A DNA stretch of 64,000 bases from JAGVSR01 sp963778225 (GTDB lineage Bacteria; Pseudomonadota; Alphaproteobacteria; Rhizobiales; Hyphomicrobiaceae). The position numbers and the translations under genes are program-made. The first letter of the stretch is position 1. The number at the start of each line of letters is the position of its first letter. The notes under the pieces are model-generated. The model did no database searches. It was given only the letters and a program-made list of their open reading frames with translations, and had not been told where the DNA came from. Of this stretch, positions 43,055-52,149 are shown in pieces. Location: positions 248,001 to 312,000 of the forward strand of contig CAVZTR010000010.1 in assembly GCA_963778225.1 (NCBI GenBank), written 5' to 3'.

Positions 43055-44365
43055 CTAAAGAGGAAACTCGCGCCGTGCCGGTCCGACATACAGCTGTCGC
43101 GGACGCCCGATCCGCTGCTCGGGATCTTCGATCATCTCGCGCCACTGGGCAATCCAGCCGACCGTGCGCGCGACAGCAAAGAGAACCGTGAACATTTCAA
43201 CCGGGAAGCCGATCGCCCGCAGCGTGATGCCCGAATAGAAATCGATGTTCGGATAAAGCTTCTTGGACACGAAGTATTCGTCCTGCAGCGCGATCCGCTC
43301 CAGTTCCATCGCCACTTTCAGCAGGGGATCGTCGCGCTTGTCGAGCGCATCGAGCACCTCGTGGCAGGTCTTCTGCATCACCTTCGCGCGCGGATCATAA
43401 TTCTTGTAGACGCGATGCCCGAAGCCCATCAGGCGGAAGCCGGACGACTTGTCTTTGGCCTTGGCGATGTATTCCGGAATGCGTTCGACCGAACCGATTT
43501 CCGCCAGCATGGTGAGCGCGGCTTCGTTGGCGCCGCCGTGCGCCGGACCCCACAGGCATGCAATTCCAGAAGCGATGCAGGCGAAGGGGTTCGCACCCGA
43601 CGAACCGGCCAGCCGCACCGTCGAAGTCGAGGCGTTCTGCTCGTGATCCGCATGCAGGATGAAGATGCGATCGAGGGCGCGCGCCACCACCGGATTGACG
43701 ATGTAGGGCTCGCACGGCACGGCGAAGCACATCTGCAAGAAGTTCGACGTGTAGTCGAGATCGTTGCGCGGATAGATGAAGGGATGACCGATCGAATACT
43801 TGTAGGCCATGGCCGCGATCGTCGGCATCTTGGCGATCATGCGGTTGGTCGCGATGCGCCGGTGCTCGGGGTTCGTGATGTCGGTGGAGTCGTGGTAGAA
43901 CGCCGACAGCGCACCCACCACACCGACCATGACCGCCATTGGATGCGCGTCACGGCGGAAGCCCGTGTAGAAGCGCGTCATCTGTTCGTGCACCATCGTA
44001 TGGTTGGTGATGGTGCGGCGAAACTCGCGGAACTGCTCGTTCGTCGGGAGTTCGCCGTTGAGCAGCAGATAGCAGGTGGCGAGGAAGTTCGAATTCTCGG
44101 CGATCTGCTCGATCGGGTACCCGCGATAGAGCAATTCGCCCTTATCGCCGTCGATGAACGTGATCTTCGACGCGCAATTGGCGGTCGAGGTGAACCCAGG
44201 ATCGTAGGAAAAGCACCCCGTGTCCTTGTAGAGCTTGCCGATGTCCATGACGGACGGCCCGATGGTGCCGTGGCGGAGCGGGAAATCGGTCGGCCTGCCC
44301 TGGTAGGTCAGCGTCGCGACGTCATCGCTGGTACCCGGAGTGGGGGGCTGCTCCTGGATGGTCAT
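43055..44365 (-). CDS. gltA: Citrate synthase (type II)
   Basis: 436 residues, normal for the NADH-sensitive hexameric type. It condenses acetyl-CoA and oxaloacetate. Catalytic histidines are in LHADHEQNASTSTVR and GFGHRVYKNYDPRA, the aspartate in VEMFTVLFAVARTVGWIAQWRE region and substrate loop LWGPAHGGANEA. The N-terminal 50 residues hold FDPGFTSTANC-like pattern. The start at 44365 (MTIQEQ) is preceded by GGAGAG. It and gltX are in the same direction, 155 bases apart. Confidence 0.97.
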   Translation of the reverse strand: MTIQEQPPTPGTSDDVATLTYQGRPTDFPLRHGTIGPSVMDIGKLYKDTGCFSYDPGFTSTANCASKITFIDGDKGELLYRGYPIEQIAENSNFLATCYLLLNGELPTNEQFREFRRTITNHTMVHEQMTRFYTGFRRDAHPMAVMVGVVGALSAFYHDSTDITNPEHRRIATNRMIAKMPTIAAMAYKYSIGHPFIYPRNDLDYTSNFLQMCFAVPCEPYIVNPVVARALDRIFILHADHEQNASTSTVRLAGSSGANPFACIASGIACLWGPAHGGANEAALTMLAEIGSVERIPEYIAKAKDKSSGFRLMGFGHRVYKNYDPRAKVMQKTCHEVLDALDKRDDPLLKVAMELERIALQDEYFVSKKLYPNIDFYSGITLRAIGFPVEMFTVLFAVARTVGWIAQWREMIEDPEQRIGRPRQLYVGPARREFPL

Positions 44366-44520
44366 GGGTGGTCTCTCCTTCAGCCGTGAAACGAGGCCCG
44401 GCCGTAGCTCGAAGCGGCAATGCTGCACTGCGCAACATCATATCGCGACTGCACATCGTTGGCCAATGCTGCCTAAGGCGTAGCCCTGCCCGGATTTCAG
44501 GCGTTCTGTCGCCGTCGAGG

Positions 44521-46056
44521 TCAGGCTGCGTGATCCCGCAGCCGGGCAAGGGCCTCCTCACGACCCAGCACAGCCATCACGTCGAACACCGGCGGAGAGA
44601 CCGTGCGCCCAGTCAGTGCTGCCCGCAACGGCTGCGCCACTTTTCCGAGTTTCGCCCCCGTGGCCTCCGCATGATTGCGTACGGCGGTTTCCAGATCGCT
44701 GGCAGTCCAGTTGGACGACGCTTCGAGCTGAGGCAGAAGACCCCCGATCAGCGCCTTTGCCTCGGCATCGATCAGCTTTGCCGCCTTTTCATCCAAAGCC
44801 AGCGGCCGCTCTGCGACAAGATAGAGCGCTCCTGAGATCAGTTCCGCCAGCGTCTTCGCCCGCTCCTTCAGCGACGGGATCGCCGCCGCGAACCGGTCCC
44901 AGCCCTTGGCCTCGAACCGGGCGGCAAGATCAGAGCCCGACTTTACGCCGGGCAGAACCGCGCCGACTTCGCGCGCAAGCGCCATGTCGGAACGGGGCGG
45001 CGCCTTCGGATCGACCGGCAGCGCCGCCAACGCGACGAAGTCGAGATGAGGCATCATCTGCCGGGTGCGGCGCACGAGTTCGTCCGTATCGGACTGCCGG
45101 ATGTAATGCGCATTGAGATCGTCGAGCTTCTTGAAGTCGAACCGCGACGCGCTCTTGTTGATATCGTCGATGTCGAACCATTCGACGAGCTGTTCGGTCG
45201 ACATGATCTCGTCGTCGCCGTGGCTCCAGCCGAGCCGCACGAGATAATTGCGCAGGGCAACAGGCAAATACCCCATCGAGCGGTAGTCTTCGACACCTTG
45301 CGCGCCGTGCCGCTTCGACAGCTTCGCTCCGTCCGCGCCATGGATCAGCGGGACGTGCGCCCAAACGGGAACGCGCCAGCCCATGGCGTTGTAGATCTGC
45401 GTCTGCCGTGCAGCATTCGTCAGATGATCGACGCCGCGAACCACATGCGTGATGCCCATGTCATGGTCATCCACGACGACAGCGAGATTGTAGGTCGGGT
45501 TGCCGTCCGAGCGCAGAATGATGAGATCGTCGAGGTCCTTGTTGGCGAAGGTGACGCGTCCCTGGCAGCGATCGTCGACGATCGTTTCGCCCTCGCGTGG
45601 CGCTTTCAGCCGGATCGTGTACGGCGCGCCGGCCGGCGCCTCCGCCGGATCGCGGTCGCGCCACGGCGAGCGGATCGTGAGCGGTCGCTTCTCGGCTTCC
45701 GCCGCCTTGCGCATCTCGTCGAGTTCGGCGGCCGTGAGATAGCACCGGTAGGCGTTGCCGGAGGCGAGCAGGTGTTCCGCCACCTCGCGGTGCCGGGGCG
45801 CCTGATCGAATTGCGAGACGGGCTCGCCTTCCCAATCGAGTTCCAGCCAAGTCAAGCCGTCGAGAATGGCGGCGACCGCCGCCGGGTTGTTGCGCTCCCG
45901 GTCGGTATCTTCGATGCGCAAGAGAAATCGCCCGCCACGTCCCTTGGCGTAAAGCCAATTGAACAAAGCGGTGCGGGCGCCGCCGATGTGCAGGTAACCG
46001 GTGGGGGAGGGCGCAAACCGGACAACGGGTTTGCCGCTCTCAGTCGTTGTGCTCAT
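44521..46056 (-). CDS. gltX: Glutamate--tRNA ligase
   Basis: 511 residues, full-length class I GluRS. The HIGH-type motif is GYLHIGGARTALFN, the second motif is GAKLSKRHGAQG, and the connecting domain has VRGVDHLTNAARQTQIYNAMGW. The C-terminal anticodon-binding helical region spans about 380-511. It charges tRNA-Glu (discriminating or not cannot be told). Its start faces the divergent comEC start at 76 bases, the usual alphaproteobacterial arrangement. Confidence 0.97.
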   Translation of the reverse strand: MSTTTESGKPVVRFAPSPTGYLHIGGARTALFNWLYAKGRGGRFLLRIEDTDRERNNPAAVAAILDGLTWLELDWEGEPVSQFDQAPRHREVAEHLLASGNAYRCYLTAAELDEMRKAAEAEKRPLTIRSPWRDRDPAEAPAGAPYTIRLKAPREGETIVDDRCQGRVTFANKDLDDLIILRSDGNPTYNLAVVVDDHDMGITHVVRGVDHLTNAARQTQIYNAMGWRVPVWAHVPLIHGADGAKLSKRHGAQGVEDYRSMGYLPVALRNYLVRLGWSHGDDEIMSTEQLVEWFDIDDINKSASRFDFKKLDDLNAHYIRQSDTDELVRRTRQMMPHLDFVALAALPVDPKAPPRSDMALAREVGAVLPGVKSGSDLAARFEAKGWDRFAAAIPSLKERAKTLAELISGALYLVAERPLALDEKAAKLIDAEAKALIGGLLPQLEASSNWTASDLETAVRNHAEATGAKLGKVAQPLRAALTGRTVSPPVFDVMAVLGREEALARLRDHAA

Positions 46057-46131
46057 GAGCGTCTTCGTTTGATCAGGATCTGTGGGATGATGCCCCCCTG
46101 TAGCACACGCATTGCAGGCGGTTAAAGGGCG

Positions 46132-48498
46132 ATGTCGGGGGGCGGGAACGAGGCCCTGGGGACCACCCAGGACACAAAATCAGCCGCGGACGGCGATCTC
46201 GCCGCCCGCGCGCGCCTGCATGGCCCGCTGCGGCGGTGGCTTGGCGCGCACCTCTTAGCACCCGTCGAAGCAACCCTTGCCGGTCAAATCGCGCAGGAGA
46301 GACCCCGCTTCGTCAACTGGCTGCCGGTTCTCTTCGGATTGGGCATCTGGGGATACTTCGCTCTAGGGGTGGAGCCCTCCCGCGCCGCAGCCGTGTTACC
46401 TCTGATCTGCGGCCTCGTGCTGGCGCGTCTGAGCCCGGCCGAAAGCCACCGGCATCTGTTTGCGATGGCGCTCATCATGGCCGGTGCAGGATTTGCCGTC
46501 GCGAAAGTGCGCACCGAACGTGTCGCCGCCCCAGTGCTCGAGCGCCCGCTGCGTGCCGTCCAGATCACCGGGATCCTCGAGCAGCGCGAACCGCACGCCA
46601 AGCGCGGCGAACGGCTGACACTCAGGCTGGTGTCGGTTGCTGACGTGGAACCGGATCGCATGCCGCAGCGTGCGCGCATCCGCGTCATGTCGCCGGCAGG
46701 CGACATCAAGCCGGGCGACACGCTGCAACTGACCGCATCCCTGTCAGCGCCCTCCGCGCCCGCACTTCCCGGCGGTCATGACTTCGCACGCGCCGCGTAT
46801 TATCAGCGAATCGGCGCCGTCGGTTACGCACTGAAGCCACCGCAGAAGGTGACGCTCGCAGACCTGCCCGAACCCGATCTGGCGCTTCGCATCCGAGCCG
46901 CAGTCGAGGATCTGCGCCAGGATATCGGACGACGCATCGAGGTGGCGCTACCCGGAGAACGTGGTGCCCTGGCCGCAGCCCTCATCACCGGTGAACGCGG
47001 CGGCATCTCGCAGGAGACCACGGACGCCTATCGCGACAGTGGCCTCGTCCACATTCTCTCGATTTCCGGCCTCCACATGGCGATCATGGCCGGTGCCGTC
47101 TTTGCACTTCTGCGCTTTGCACTCGCGACAATCCCGGCGCTGGCACTCACGCAGCCGATCAAGAAATGGGCCGCCGCCGGAGGCGCCATTGGCGCGATCC
47201 TCTATTTCGCAATTTCCGGCGGCTCAGCGGCGACACTGCGGTCCGCCATCATGATGGTCGTGATGTTTCTCGCCATCATGCTGGGCCGCCCCGCCATCGC
47301 CATGCGCAACGTCGCCATCGCCGCCCTTCTGATCCTCATCGTTTATCCCGAGAGCCTTCTCGATGTCGGCTTTCAGATGTCGTTTGCCGCCGTTGCGGCA
47401 CTCGTCGCGGCCTATGAAGCCATACGCGGACATTTCGATCGCAGCGGCCTGACGCCGGGACCCGTCATGCGCGCGGGTCTGTTCCTCGGCGGCATTCTTT
47501 TTTCCACGTTGATCGCCGGTTTCGCGGTGACGCCATTGTCCGTTTATCACTTCCACGCCATGCAGCATTACGCGCCGCTCGCCAATCTGATCGCTGTCCC
47601 AGTGTGCAATCTGCTCGTCATGCCGGCAGCGCTGGCAACGCTCGTCGCCTTGCCCTTCGGCCTCGAAGCCGCTCCGCTTTGGCTGATGGGCATCGGCATC
47701 GATGTGATGGGCTGGATGGCGCGCTTCGTGGCCGCGCTACCGGGTGCTGTCACAAACGTCGCGCAGGTCCCCGACCTCGCGTTCGCGTCCGCATTGATGG
47801 GCGGGCTCTGGCTCGTGTTGTGGCAGAAGCGATGGCGGCTCGCCGGGATCCCGCTCATCCTTGCGGGCCTTGCACTGACCCCCTCGGTCGAGCGGGCTGA
47901 CGTTCTGATTGGGCGCGAAGGTGCGCTGGTCGCAGTGCGCGGCCAAGATGGGCTGCTGGCGGCGCATGCCGAACGGCCCTCGACGTTTGAGCTGAAGCGC
48001 TGGCTCGAGCACGATGGCGACGCGCGCGATCCCAAGGACGTGCGCAAGGAGCGGGCGTTCCGTTGCGATGCGCTGGGCTGCGTCTCTCAATCCGGAGATG
48101 TGGTGATCGCCATTTCCCGCCATCCGGGAGGCGCTGCGGACGATTGCGAACGGGCGGGCGTGCTCATCGTGACGGGCGCGCGTCCGCCACTCTGTAGCGG
48201 CCCGGCGCAGATCATGGATCGAGCGAGCCTGAGAGCGTCGGGAACGGTTGCGCTCTACCGCACGCCCGAAGGCAGCTTCAGGAGCGAAAGCGTAGCGGAC
48301 GTGCGTGGTGCGCGACCCTGGTCGATGCCGCCGGTGCAACGGCGTCCGCGTGAACCGTCGACGCCGCGCACCACACCTGAGTGGACATCTCCGGAAAACA
48401 GCCTCGACGTCAGCCGCTATGCAGCCCCACGAGCCGTCGCGGACGCATTCGACAGTCCTGCCGACCTGCGTCCCGAAATTGAAGACGATGACCCGTAA
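46132..48498 (+). CDS. ComEC/Rec2-family DNA-uptake channel protein
   Basis: 788 residues. The N-terminal soluble OB-like (DUF4131) region is about 130-270, followed by the competence channel of about nine helices (300-600) with AALITGERGGISQETTDAYRDSGLVHILSISGLHMAIMAG and FAISGGSAATLRSAIMM signatures. The C-terminal region of about 190 residues is a shortened soluble domain without a complete metallo-beta-lactamase HxHxDH motif, ending in a disordered tail. It lies between gltX and lexA, its standard alphaproteobacterial place. Not proof of natural competence. Confidence 0.88.
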   Translation: MSGGGNEALGTTQDTKSAADGDLAARARLHGPLRRWLGAHLLAPVEATLAGQIAQERPRFVNWLPVLFGLGIWGYFALGVEPSRAAAVLPLICGLVLARLSPAESHRHLFAMALIMAGAGFAVAKVRTERVAAPVLERPLRAVQITGILEQREPHAKRGERLTLRLVSVADVEPDRMPQRARIRVMSPAGDIKPGDTLQLTASLSAPSAPALPGGHDFARAAYYQRIGAVGYALKPPQKVTLADLPEPDLALRIRAAVEDLRQDIGRRIEVALPGERGALAAALITGERGGISQETTDAYRDSGLVHILSISGLHMAIMAGAVFALLRFALATIPALALTQPIKKWAAAGGAIGAILYFAISGGSAATLRSAIMMVVMFLAIMLGRPAIAMRNVAIAALLILIVYPESLLDVGFQMSFAAVAALVAAYEAIRGHFDRSGLTPGPVMRAGLFLGGILFSTLIAGFAVTPLSVYHFHAMQHYAPLANLIAVPVCNLLVMPAALATLVALPFGLEAAPLWLMGIGIDVMGWMARFVAALPGAVTNVAQVPDLAFASALMGGLWLVLWQKRWRLAGIPLILAGLALTPSVERADVLIGREGALVAVRGQDGLLAAHAERPSTFELKRWLEHDGDARDPKDVRKERAFRCDALGCVSQSGDVVIAISRHPGGAADDCERAGVLIVTGARPPLCSGPAQIMDRASLRASGTVALYRTPEGSFRSESVADVRGARPWSMPPVQRRPREPSTPRTTPEWTSPENSLDVSRYAAPRAVADAFDSPADLRPEIEDDDP

Positions 48499-48504
48499 GC
48501 CGCT

Positions 48505-49216
48505 TCAGTATTTGCGGATGAGACCGACGAGCCGCCCCTGAATATCGACCTGATCGGGACGGAAGATGCGGGTTTCGTACGTGGGGTTGGCGGCTTCGAG
48601 CGCGATCGTCGAACCCTTCTTGCGCAGGCGCTTCAGCGTCGCCTCTTCCTTTTCGACCAGCGCCACGACGATGTCGCCGTTCTCTGCCGTATGGCAACGC
48701 CGGATGATGACCGTATCGCCGTCATGGATGCCGGCTTCGATCATGGAATCGCCCTTCACTTCGAGCGCGTAGTGCTCGCCCGATACCGAGCATGTCAGGC
48801 GGACAGGAAATGTCGTTGGAGTGGTTCTGAATGGCGCTGATCGGCACGCCCGCAGCGATCCGGCCCATGAGCGGCACCGATGTGGTGCGGGACTCGGCGA
48901 AATAGGACGGCGGCGGCGGCTCCGCTGGTCGCTTGTCGCCCTCGATGACGCTGAACCCTCGCCGCGGCGGTTCAGGTGCGGCAGAAGGGCTCGATACCGT
49001 ATTCTCAGGAAGTTTGATGACCTCGATGGCCCGTGCACGGTGCGGCAGTCGGCGGATGAACCCGCGCTCGACCAGCGCCGTGATCAGGCGATGAATGCCG
49101 GATTTGGACTTGAGGTCCAGTGCATCGCGCATTTCATCGAACGACGGAGGCACACCCTCGTCCTGCATCCGGGCATGGATGAACAGCAGAAGCTCTTTTT
49201 GTTTCTGGGTCAGCAT
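48505..49216 (-). CDS. lexA: LexA repressor (split by an apparent +1 frameshift)
   Basis: The N-terminal frame (from 49216) has the winged helix MLTQKQKELLLFIHARMQDEG...GIHRLITALVERGFIRRL and the Ala-Gly autocleavage site in GRIAAGVPISA, then leaves register after PPDMLG. The second frame resumes at once with SGEHYALEVKGDSMIEAG (catalytic Ser) and VVALVEKEEATLKRL (catalytic Lys) to the end KY. Deleting one A on the coding strand near 48786 yields the uninterrupted sequence DMLGSGEHYAL of known LexA. Probably a base error in the assembly. It represses SOS genes and is expected to autoregulate. Confidence 0.93.
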
Positions 49217-49300
49217 GGCAGCCTCAGGTGCTCCGGGTTAGGCCGCGGGATACGCGCGGCGGGCACACTTGCATGGACAAATCACGAACGTACCCTAGCT

Positions 49301-49315
49301 GTTCCCGTCCCGTTC
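49301..49315. promoter_or_regulatory. SOS box (LexA operator) upstream of lexA
   Basis: GTTC at 49301-49304, seven bases, then GTTC at 49312-49315: an exact GTTC-N7-GTTC direct repeat, the alphaproteobacterial LexA-binding motif. It lies 85 bases upstream of the lexA start and about 92 bases upstream of kdsA on the other strand. Confidence 0.8.
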
Positions 49316-49406
49316 CACAAGCCCCCTGCCGGTCTCAGCACAAATCCCCGGTAAGAACCGTCGCCACCGGCTGTTAAATCGGGTGTTTCGCGCGCTATAA
49401 CACGCC

Positions 49407-50270
49407 ATGAACATGACTGACCCTCTGCGTCCCAATCCGGTCGTCAAAGCCGGAACTGTGACCTTTGCCAATGACGCGCCGATCGCGATTCTCGCCGGGC
49501 CTTGTCAGATGGAAAGCCGCCAGCATGCGCTGGAGATGGCGTCCGCACTTAAGGAAATTGCCGGCCGGCTCGGGATCGGGCTTGTCTACAAATCCTCCTT
49601 CGACAAGGCCAACCGCACATCTCTGTCGGGCAAGCGCGGCATCGGCCTTGATGCGGCACTCTCCGTTTTTGCTGAAATCCGCGAGAGTTTGGGCCTGCCC
49701 GTCGTGACGGACGTGCACGAAGCCGGGCAGTGCGCCCGCGTCGCGCCCGTCGTGGACGTGCTCCAGATCCCGGCGTTCTTGTGCCGCCAGACCGATCTGC
49801 TGATCGCCGCCGCCGAAACCGGCCGCGTCGTGAAGATCAAGAAGGGCCAGTTCCTCGCCCCCTGGGACATGAAGAACGCTGTGGCGAAAGTCGTCGGCAG
49901 CGGCAACCCGAACATCCTTCTCACCGAGCGCGGCGCATCGTTCGGCTACAACACGCTCGTCGCCGACATGCGCGCACTCCCCATCATGGCCGAGACGGGT
50001 GCGCCGGTGATCTTCGACGCGACGCATTCCGTGCAGCAGCCTGGCGGGCAGGGGACGAGTTCGGGCGGCGATCGCCGGTTCGTACCAGTGCTGGCGCGTG
50101 CCGCCGTCGCTGTCGGCGTGGCCGGGCTCTTCATCGAGACCCACGAAGCCCCAGATCGGGCACCCTCAGATGGTCCGAACATGGTCCCGCTGGCCGAATT
50201 CGAAGGGCTCCTGCGCGATCTCATGGACATCGACGCGGTCGTCAAAAAGCAGAAACGCGCGCGATCCTGA
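49407..50270 (+). CDS. kdsA: 3-deoxy-8-phosphooctulonate synthase (KDO8P synthase)
   Basis: 287 residues, normal length. It condenses arabinose-5-phosphate and phosphoenolpyruvate for the KDO of lipopolysaccharide. Signatures: ILAGPCQMESRQHALEMA, VYKSSFDKANRTS, TDVHEAGQCA, FLCRQTDLL, KIKKGQFLAPWDMKN and FDATHSVQQPGGQGTSSGGDR. It is of the long class with a GxxGxxS loop. In many relatives kdsA precedes eno; here it is beside lexA. Confidence 0.97.
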   Translation: MNMTDPLRPNPVVKAGTVTFANDAPIAILAGPCQMESRQHALEMASALKEIAGRLGIGLVYKSSFDKANRTSLSGKRGIGLDAALSVFAEIRESLGLPVVTDVHEAGQCARVAPVVDVLQIPAFLCRQTDLLIAAAETGRVVKIKKGQFLAPWDMKNAVAKVVGSGNPNILLTERGASFGYNTLVADMRALPIMAETGAPVIFDATHSVQQPGGQGTSSGGDRRFVPVLARAAVAVGVAGLFIETHEAPDRAPSDGPNMVPLAEFEGLLRDLMDIDAVVKKQKRARS

Positions 50271-50367
50271 GGGACCGGCGCGCGCTTCCGTTTCACAGAA
50301 GTATTGGGGACGACATCACAGCACCGGGCCGAACCTCCGGAGCCGCGCATGGATCGTGGCGGGTTCG

Positions 50368-50607
50368 CTATTCGCCGGCGAGGAAGAGAGCCGCGGTGTG
50401 GATGACGCGGGAGTACCCGTCGTCATAGGAGGCGGAAGGCGTTGCGTGGTGATAGGCCGCCATCGCGCAGGAGCCGTCGGCGCAATAGGCGTTTGGGTCG
50501 TGGGCAACGGCGTTGAGAGCGGCGGTGCTCGTCACGGTGACGAGAAGGCCGAAGGTATAGATGCACGCGAGCGCACCGATCGTCCGAAGAATGCTGTCGA
50601 TGGTCAT
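50368..50607 (-). CDS. Small exported or membrane protein, unknown
   Basis: 79 residues. Residues 5-32 are hydrophobic (ILRTIGALACIYTFGLLVTV) and the remainder contains two cysteines six residues apart (AYCADGSCAMAAYHH) and the end HTAALFLAGE, suggesting a second hydrophobic end. The ATG at 50607 was chosen for its AGCAGG sequence. No family is known. The 228 bases beyond its start up to the chrR end contain only a terminator. Confidence 0.5.
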   Translation of the reverse strand: MTIDSILRTIGALACIYTFGLLVTVTSTAALNAVAHDPNAYCADGSCAMAAYHHATPSASYDDGYSRVIHTAALFLAGE

Positions 50608-50778
50608 GGCGGGACCTGCTTGGGCGGAACAAGAGAAGGTTACGTCCAGGAACGCAGCACGAAGGAGAAGCATCGCGCCGGGCCTGCACCCGTTCACCAT
50701 GCCGTAACGGAAGTTAACAGAGTCCTTAAGGTTAGCGAATGGTGAACTGCATCGTGAAGCGGATGCTGAAACAAAAAA

Positions 50779-50804
50779 GCCACCGGTATCATCCGGTGGC
50801 TTTT
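50779..50804 (-). terminator. Intrinsic terminator of the rpoE-chrR operon
   Basis: An 8-bp stem GCCACCGG/CCGGTGGC with a 6-base loop. On the minus strand it is followed by six T residues, on the plus strand by four, so it can act both ways but is stronger for chrR. Confidence 0.85.
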
Positions 50805-50835
50805 GAATATGACGCGAGACGGCAGACCGACGCGA

Positions 50836-51468
50836 TTACAGTCCCGCAAGCGGCTGTAGCAGGCGGGCGAACATACCCGTGAAGCGCGGTTTCTCATCGG
50901 AGGCAGCGAGGCAGATGCAGCCGAGTTTCTCGTCAGCGATGGGCCGATGCTCCACGTCGTCACCCATGTCGGCGACATCGCCTTTGCGGTAGGTGCCGAA
51001 CTCGTCCGAATAGGCGCCATCAAGAATCAAGGTGAGCTCCGTACCGCCATGGCCATGCTCTGGCAGTCGCGTGCCCGGTGCCACCTTCAGAAGACGCAGA
51101 TCTCCCTTGGCATCGGCCGACAACGGAAGCGGGTAATGCCAGACGCCCGGAGCGGCCCGGCGCCACGGCACATCGTCGAAGCGACCTTCGAGCGCCGCCT
51201 TCAAAGCCGACGGCATCTGGGGCATTTCGATTTCAGCCAACGTTGCCTCTCCGGCGCGCATGGCAACCACCGGCGCATCGCGTGTAACAGGCTCCGGCTT
51301 CAGGCTCTCAAACAGAGCCTCGCCAATGAGTGCGTGCTTCTTGAGTTCTGTGCGGCAGCGAGGGCAGACGGACAGATGCGAGGACACGACAGCGGCGAGC
51401 GCTTCCGGCTGACTGCCGGCGGCGCAGCTCATGAGAGTCGAATCATCGAGATGGTGGTTGATCTTCAT
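50836..51468 (-). CDS. chrR: ChrR-family zinc anti-sigma factor
   Basis: 210 residues. The N-terminal anti-sigma domain carries zinc ligands H31, C35 and C38 (HLSVCPRC) plus an upstream His (HHLDD); the C-terminal cupin domain shows LPEHGHGGTELTLILDG and DVEHRPI metal ligands. ChrR of Rhodobacter holds RpoE inactive and releases it on singlet oxygen. It starts four bases after rpoE ends, co-transcribed. Confidence 0.92.
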   Translation of the reverse strand: MKINHHLDDSTLMSCAAGSQPEALAAVVSSHLSVCPRCRTELKKHALIGEALFESLKPEPVTRDAPVVAMRAGEATLAEIEMPQMPSALKAALEGRFDDVPWRRAAPGVWHYPLPLSADAKGDLRLLKVAPGTRLPEHGHGGTELTLILDGAYSDEFGTYRKGDVADMGDDVEHRPIADEKLGCICLAASDEKPRFTGMFARLLQPLAGL

Positions 51469-51472
51469 TGTC

Positions 51473-52072
51473 TTAACGGATGTCCTCGACTGCTTCTTTC
51501 ACCTTCTGGTACGCGAGCCTCATACGCGACTTGACGGTACCCAGCGGCAATCCCAGCCGCTCTGCAATTTCACTGTGTGACAATCCCTCTACATACGAGA
51601 GGGTGACGACTTCGGACTGGTCCGGCGGCAAAGTTGCGAGCACGGCACGAACTTTATCGCGGCGCTCCTTCTCCGTGACCTCCTCTTCGGGGTCAGGCGC
51701 GTCGGAGGCCTCCTCGTCCCGGTTCTCCGGCAGAGGCTGCCACGAAACTTCGCGACGGAGGCGGTCGATCCGAAGATTACGGGCGATCGTGAAAATCCAC
51801 GTGGTCGCGCTGCCCTTCTCATCAGAGTAGAGTTGAGCCTTGCGCCACACGGTCAGCAGGGTTTCTTGTGCGAGGTCCTCAGCCGTCGTCGAGTCGGCTC
51901 CCTGGCGCATCATGTAGGATTTGACGCGCGGGCCGTAGAGTTCGAACAGCTTGCGGAATGCCTCGACATCCCGGCTTTGGGCAACTTTTTGCAGGAGGTC
52001 GGACATGGTCCTCGGTATCATAACGGGGTACGGGCGCCGAGTGGCACGCGCGTTCTCCAAGACCTGAACCAT
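51473..52072 (-). CDS. rpoE: ECF sigma factor, RpoE/ECF11 type
   Basis: 199 residues. Sigma-2 region (about 40-105: FRKLFELYGPRVKSYMM, AEDLAQETLLTVWRKA, ATTWIFTIARNLRIDRLRR) and sigma-4 region (about 140-195: LPPDQSEVVTLSYVEGLSHSEIAERLGLPLGTVKSRMRLAY). Paired with ChrR, it would drive the singlet-oxygen response. The longer start at 52072 is supported by GAGG seven bases upstream and by the promoter 19-28 bases further; a Met at 52006 is another option. Divergent to the Kef gene. Confidence 0.93.
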   Translation of the reverse strand: MVQVLENARATRRPYPVMIPRTMSDLLQKVAQSRDVEAFRKLFELYGPRVKSYMMRQGADSTTAEDLAQETLLTVWRKAQLYSDEKGSATTWIFTIARNLRIDRLRREVSWQPLPENRDEEASDAPDPEEEVTEKERRDKVRAVLATLPPDQSEVVTLSYVEGLSHSEIAERLGLPLGTVKSRMRLAYQKVKEAVEDIR

Positions 52073-52097
52073 AGCTTAACCTCGCTTCCGATGCCAA

Positions 52098-52126
52098 ACT
52101 TACGGGCGGGTCAAGGATCCGGATCA
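52098..52126 (-). promoter_or_regulatory. RpoE (ECF11) autoregulatory promoter
   Basis: On the rpoE strand, TGATCC (complement of 52121-52126) is followed by exactly 18 bases and TAAG (complement of 52099-52102). This is the -35/-10 arrangement described for RpoE of Rhodobacter. It lies 26 bases upstream of the rpoE ATG, giving a short leader. Confidence 0.8.
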
Positions 52127-52149
52127 GCTCGGACCTTCGAGGGAGACGC

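Noticed and set aside
48505..49216. Programmed frameshifting in lexA
   Set aside because: No slippery sequence or stimulatory structure is seen; removal of a single base restores the family sequence exactly.
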